Assembly: GCA_040386155.1 (NCBI GenBank)
Contig: JAZKFZ010000003.1
Span: forward strand, 744,001 to 808,000
Length of the DNA: 64,000 nucleotides
DNA from: M0103 sp040386155
Lineage (GTDB): Bacteria > Bacteroidota > Bacteroidia > Flavobacteriales_D > Crocinitomicaceae
Reading direction: 5' to 3'
Shown here one piece after another: positions 62,295 through 64,000 of this stretch. The notes under the pieces are model-generated. The model saw only the letters and a program-made list of their open reading frames with translations, was not told where the DNA came from and did no database searches. The translations under genes were made by a program, and so were the position numbers. Every line of letters starts with the position of its first letter. The first letter of the stretch is position 1.

Positions 62295-62370
62295 TCATAA
62301 ATGAATATTCAAAGCTTTTCAATGAATATTTACGATAACTCAGTTAGCAAGCATTCGATACAATTTTGCT

Positions 62371-62378
62371 TATTTTTG
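62371..62378 (+). promoter_or_regulatory. Candidate -7 box TATTTTTG immediately before the phosphatase gene
   Basis: Exact TAnnTTTG match ending 3 nt before the ATG at 62382. If used, the transcript would be leaderless. Confidence 0.5.
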
Positions 62379-62381
62379 TCC

Positions 62382-62837
62382 ATGAAAATTTTAATGGTGT
62401 GCTTAGGAAACATTTGTCGGTCGCCCCTTGCGGATGGATTAATGCGGCAGAAAGTGGCACAGAAGCAGCTCGATTTCGAAATTGACTCTGCGGGAACTGC
62501 CAACTATCATATTGGTAGTCAAGCTGATAAGAGAATGATTGCCACCGCTAAGAAATATGGCGTTGATCTTTCCACTTTACGCGCTCGACAATTTGAAGTC
62601 AACGATTTTGATAAATTTGACATCATCTACGTGATGGATAAGAGTAATCTACAAAATGTAAATCGACTTTCACGCTCAGAAAATGATAAATTAAAGGTAA
62701 AATTGATCCTGAATGAGATTTATCCTGGAGAACATCAAGAAGTACCTGACCCTTATTATGGGACACAAAATGATTTTGAAGAAGTCTTTGAACTTCTCGA
62801 CAAAACAACAAATTCAATTTTAGAAAAATACACATAA
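62382..62837 (+). CDS. Low-molecular-weight protein tyrosine phosphatase
   Basis: 151 residues from the ATG at 62382 (MKILMVCLGNICRSP); the frame is open 27 codons further upstream but the family starts at this MKILMVC. The P-loop C7-x5-R13 in VCLGNICRSP holds the catalytic cysteine and arginine, and the general-acid aspartate is in VPDPYYG near the C-terminus. The two tyrosines of the DPYYG loop are present. It hydrolyses phosphotyrosine; in bacteria this class acts on capsule and exopolysaccharide kinases, but none is nearby. The next gene begins after one base, so they share a transcript. Confidence 0.95.
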   Translation: MKILMVCLGNICRSPLADGLMRQKVAQKQLDFEIDSAGTANYHIGSQADKRMIATAKKYGVDLSTLRARQFEVNDFDKFDIIYVMDKSNLQNVNRLSRSENDKLKVKLILNEIYPGEHQEVPDPYYGTQNDFEEVFELLDKTTNSILEKYT

Positions 62838-62838
62838 G

Positions 62839-63555
62839 ATGCAAGGAAAATTATATTTGATTCCAAACACGCTTGGCGGAGAAAGTACGAGTGACATTAT
62901 TCCACAAGATGTTGCCAAAATAGCCACGTCACTTCGAAATTTTGCTGTGGAAGATGTGAAATCTGCTCGTCGTTTGCTACGTAAAATGGATCGCGAGTTT
63001 CCTATTGATGAGGCGCAATTTTTTATTGTAAATAAAAAGTCAAAAATGCCCGACTTGTATCCGCTGATTTCCATTTTAAAAGGTGGTGCTGATGTAGGAA
63101 TCATCTCGGAAGCGGGTTGTCCGGGTATTGCTGACCCAGGTGCTGAACTGGTGGGATTGGCACACCAAAACGGCATTGAAATTCAACCAATGGTTGGTCC
63201 GTCATCTATTCTTCTGGGCTTAATAGGTAGTGGATTTTCAGGTCAAGCATTTACTTTTCACGGTTATTTACCTCGTGAGCGCAAAGAACGTGTACACAAA
63301 TTGAAAGATTTTGAAGGCGATGCACGACGAAATGGCGTAACGCATATTTTTATGGACACACCATTCCGTAACATGAATGTTTTGGAAGACCTTTTGAATG
63401 AATTAGCGGACAATACGATGTTATGTATTGCCTCTGATTTAACCAACTACGGGCAACGAATTACAACACTTTCAGTGAAAGATTGGCGCGAAAAGGCGTA
63501 CGATTTGAATAAAATTCCGACAATGTTTTTGATAGGAAAGTTGCAGTTTACTTAA
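62839..63555 (+). CDS. RsmI-like SAM-dependent methyltransferase (tetrapyrrole methylase fold)
   Basis: 238 residues. The start QGKLYLIPNTLGGES and the segments GGADVGIISEAGCPGIADPGAELVGLAHQNGIEIQPMVGPSSILLGLIGSGFSGQAFTFHGYLPRER belong to the tetrapyrrole methylase fold of the RsmI type, which 2'-O-methylates C1402 of 16S rRNA. This one is the shorter Bacteroidota form whose N-terminus (TLGGESTSDIIPQDV) differs from classic RsmI (xxTPIGNLxDIxxR), so the rRNA target is inferred. It overlaps the convergent TerB-DnaJ gene by 8 bp. Confidence 0.82.
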   Translation: MQGKLYLIPNTLGGESTSDIIPQDVAKIATSLRNFAVEDVKSARRLLRKMDREFPIDEAQFFIVNKKSKMPDLYPLISILKGGADVGIISEAGCPGIADPGAELVGLAHQNGIEIQPMVGPSSILLGLIGSGFSGQAFTFHGYLPRERKERVHKLKDFEGDARRNGVTHIFMDTPFRNMNVLEDLLNELADNTMLCIASDLTNYGQRITTLSVKDWREKAYDLNKIPTMFLIGKLQFT

Positions 63556-64000
63556 ATCCTCTTTGTTTTTTGAGTGCATCGTAAGAATCTTGAATACTTT
63601 GAAATTTCTCCTTTGCACCTTTTTGAAACTCCTCGCCCATTTGCGCCACTTTATCTGGGTGAAATTTAATGGCCATCTGTCGATACGCTTTTTTGATCTC
63701 ATCGTCTGTAGCGGAGGGTTGAACTCCAAGAACTGTATAATCGGAATTTGTATCCCTGTAAAACATGCTTTTCACGCTATCAAAATCGCTTTGGTGAATG
63801 CCTAATTTCATAGCAATACTTTGAATCACATTCATTTCCACATCAGAAACATGTCCATCTGCTTTTGCAATTCCAAATAGATAATGCAAAAGATGAACAC
63901 GCACTTCCGGTGCCATTCTCATGCGAATGTCGTTACAAATTTGATCGATTGGAATACTTTGGGCGTCGATAAATTTCTTTAATGTTTGTAGGTGATCTGC
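63548..64000 (-). CDS. TerB-like / DnaJ-domain protein (DjlA-like), cut by window edge
   Basis: The frame runs open from 64000, so the ATG at 63922 is internal and the N-terminus lies outside. The visible 150 residues begin ADHLQTLKKFIDAQSI, then a TerB-like acidic helical domain (LLHYLFGIAKADGHVSDVEMNVIQSIAMKLGI). A C-terminal J domain follows (DYTVLGVQPSATDDEIKKAYRQMAIKFHPDKVAQMGEEFQKGAKEKFQSIQDSYDAL) with the HPD tripeptide that activates Hsp70 ATPase. The order TerB then J domain at the C-terminus is that of DjlA-type membrane co-chaperones; any N-terminal membrane segment is outside the window. Confidence 0.85.
   Translation of the reverse strand, partial: ADHLQTLKKFIDAQSIPIDQICNDIRMRMAPEVRVHLLHYLFGIAKADGHVSDVEMNVIQSIAMKLGIHQSDFDSVKSMFYRDTNSDYTVLGVQPSATDDEIKKAYRQMAIKFHPDKVAQMGEEFQKGAKEKFQSIQDSYDALKKQRGFK

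Overview
The window looks like a chromosomal segment of an AT-rich Bacteroidota, most likely a Flavobacteriales member near Crocinitomicaceae/Fluviicola (the family is an inference). The evidence is: several secreted proteins with type IX secretion (T9SS) C-terminal sorting domains; LytS-type sensors with seven-bladed periplasmic propellers; promoters of the Bacteroidota kind (TAnnTTTG -7 box, once with a perfect TTTG-N19 -33 box) instead of Shine-Dalgarno-led genes; a short primary sigma factor; and a SAM-I riboswitch before methionine genes.

Layout. 0-11.9 kb (minus strand): the start of a propeller sensor cut by the window edge, a giant T9SS protein with tandem Ig-like repeats, a LytTR response regulator and its propeller histidine kinase, an FHA membrane protein, an exported hypothetical and a ZIP metal transporter. 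12.0-16.7 kb: SAM-I riboswitch and terminator, a trans-sulfuration PLP enzyme, homoserine dehydrogenase, the tRNA methylthiotransferase MtaB and convergent MnmD. 16.8-18.4 kb: replicative helicase DnaB. 18.4-28.9 kb: a tight co-directional cluster of exported proteins, namely an 'AsnB-like' protein, two paralogous WD40-caspase fusions, and an M48-like peptidase with TPR. An M43 (cytophagalysin) T9SS protease follows. 32.0-34.4 kb: a TetR regulator divergent from a bestrophin plus beta-carbonic anhydrase operon, with palindromes in the shared promoter region. 34.5-42.7 kb: gyrB, a lipoprotein glutathione peroxidase, an OmpA-like protein, an RRM protein, endonuclease III, two REP-like hairpins, an M61 peptidase, a membrane protein and shikimate kinase.

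42.8-51.5 kb is the accessory part. A tRNA-Lys(UUU) gene is followed by a degenerate tandem array (about 170 bp period) that repeats the last 15 nt of the tRNA unit. Next comes a visibly AT-richer defence island: an operon of cytosine-5 DNA methyltransferase, MORC/MutL-like GHKL ATPase, Z1 superfamily-2 ATPase, PD-(D/E)XK nuclease (DUF4420-like) and a fifth protein with an integrase-N-terminus-like segment. It converges on a two-gene unit made of a controller-like XRE protein with its own palindrome-overlapped, leaderless-type promoter and a small PD-(D/E)XK (DUF3883-like) protein. The five-gene backbone fits the restriction-modification class predicted by comparative genomics around GHKL/MORC ATPases. 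The controller plus second nuclease is the least expected part.

51.6-64 kb is housekeeping and surface biology: a Nudix hydrolase, two T9SS proteins, a GNAT/LuxI-like acyltransferase, a double VOC protein, a DUF4249-like lipoprotein, PriA, the primary sigma factor, LMW protein tyrosine phosphatase, an RsmI-like methylase and a TerB-DnaJ protein cut by the right edge. All assignments come from reading motifs and layout; no database search was run.
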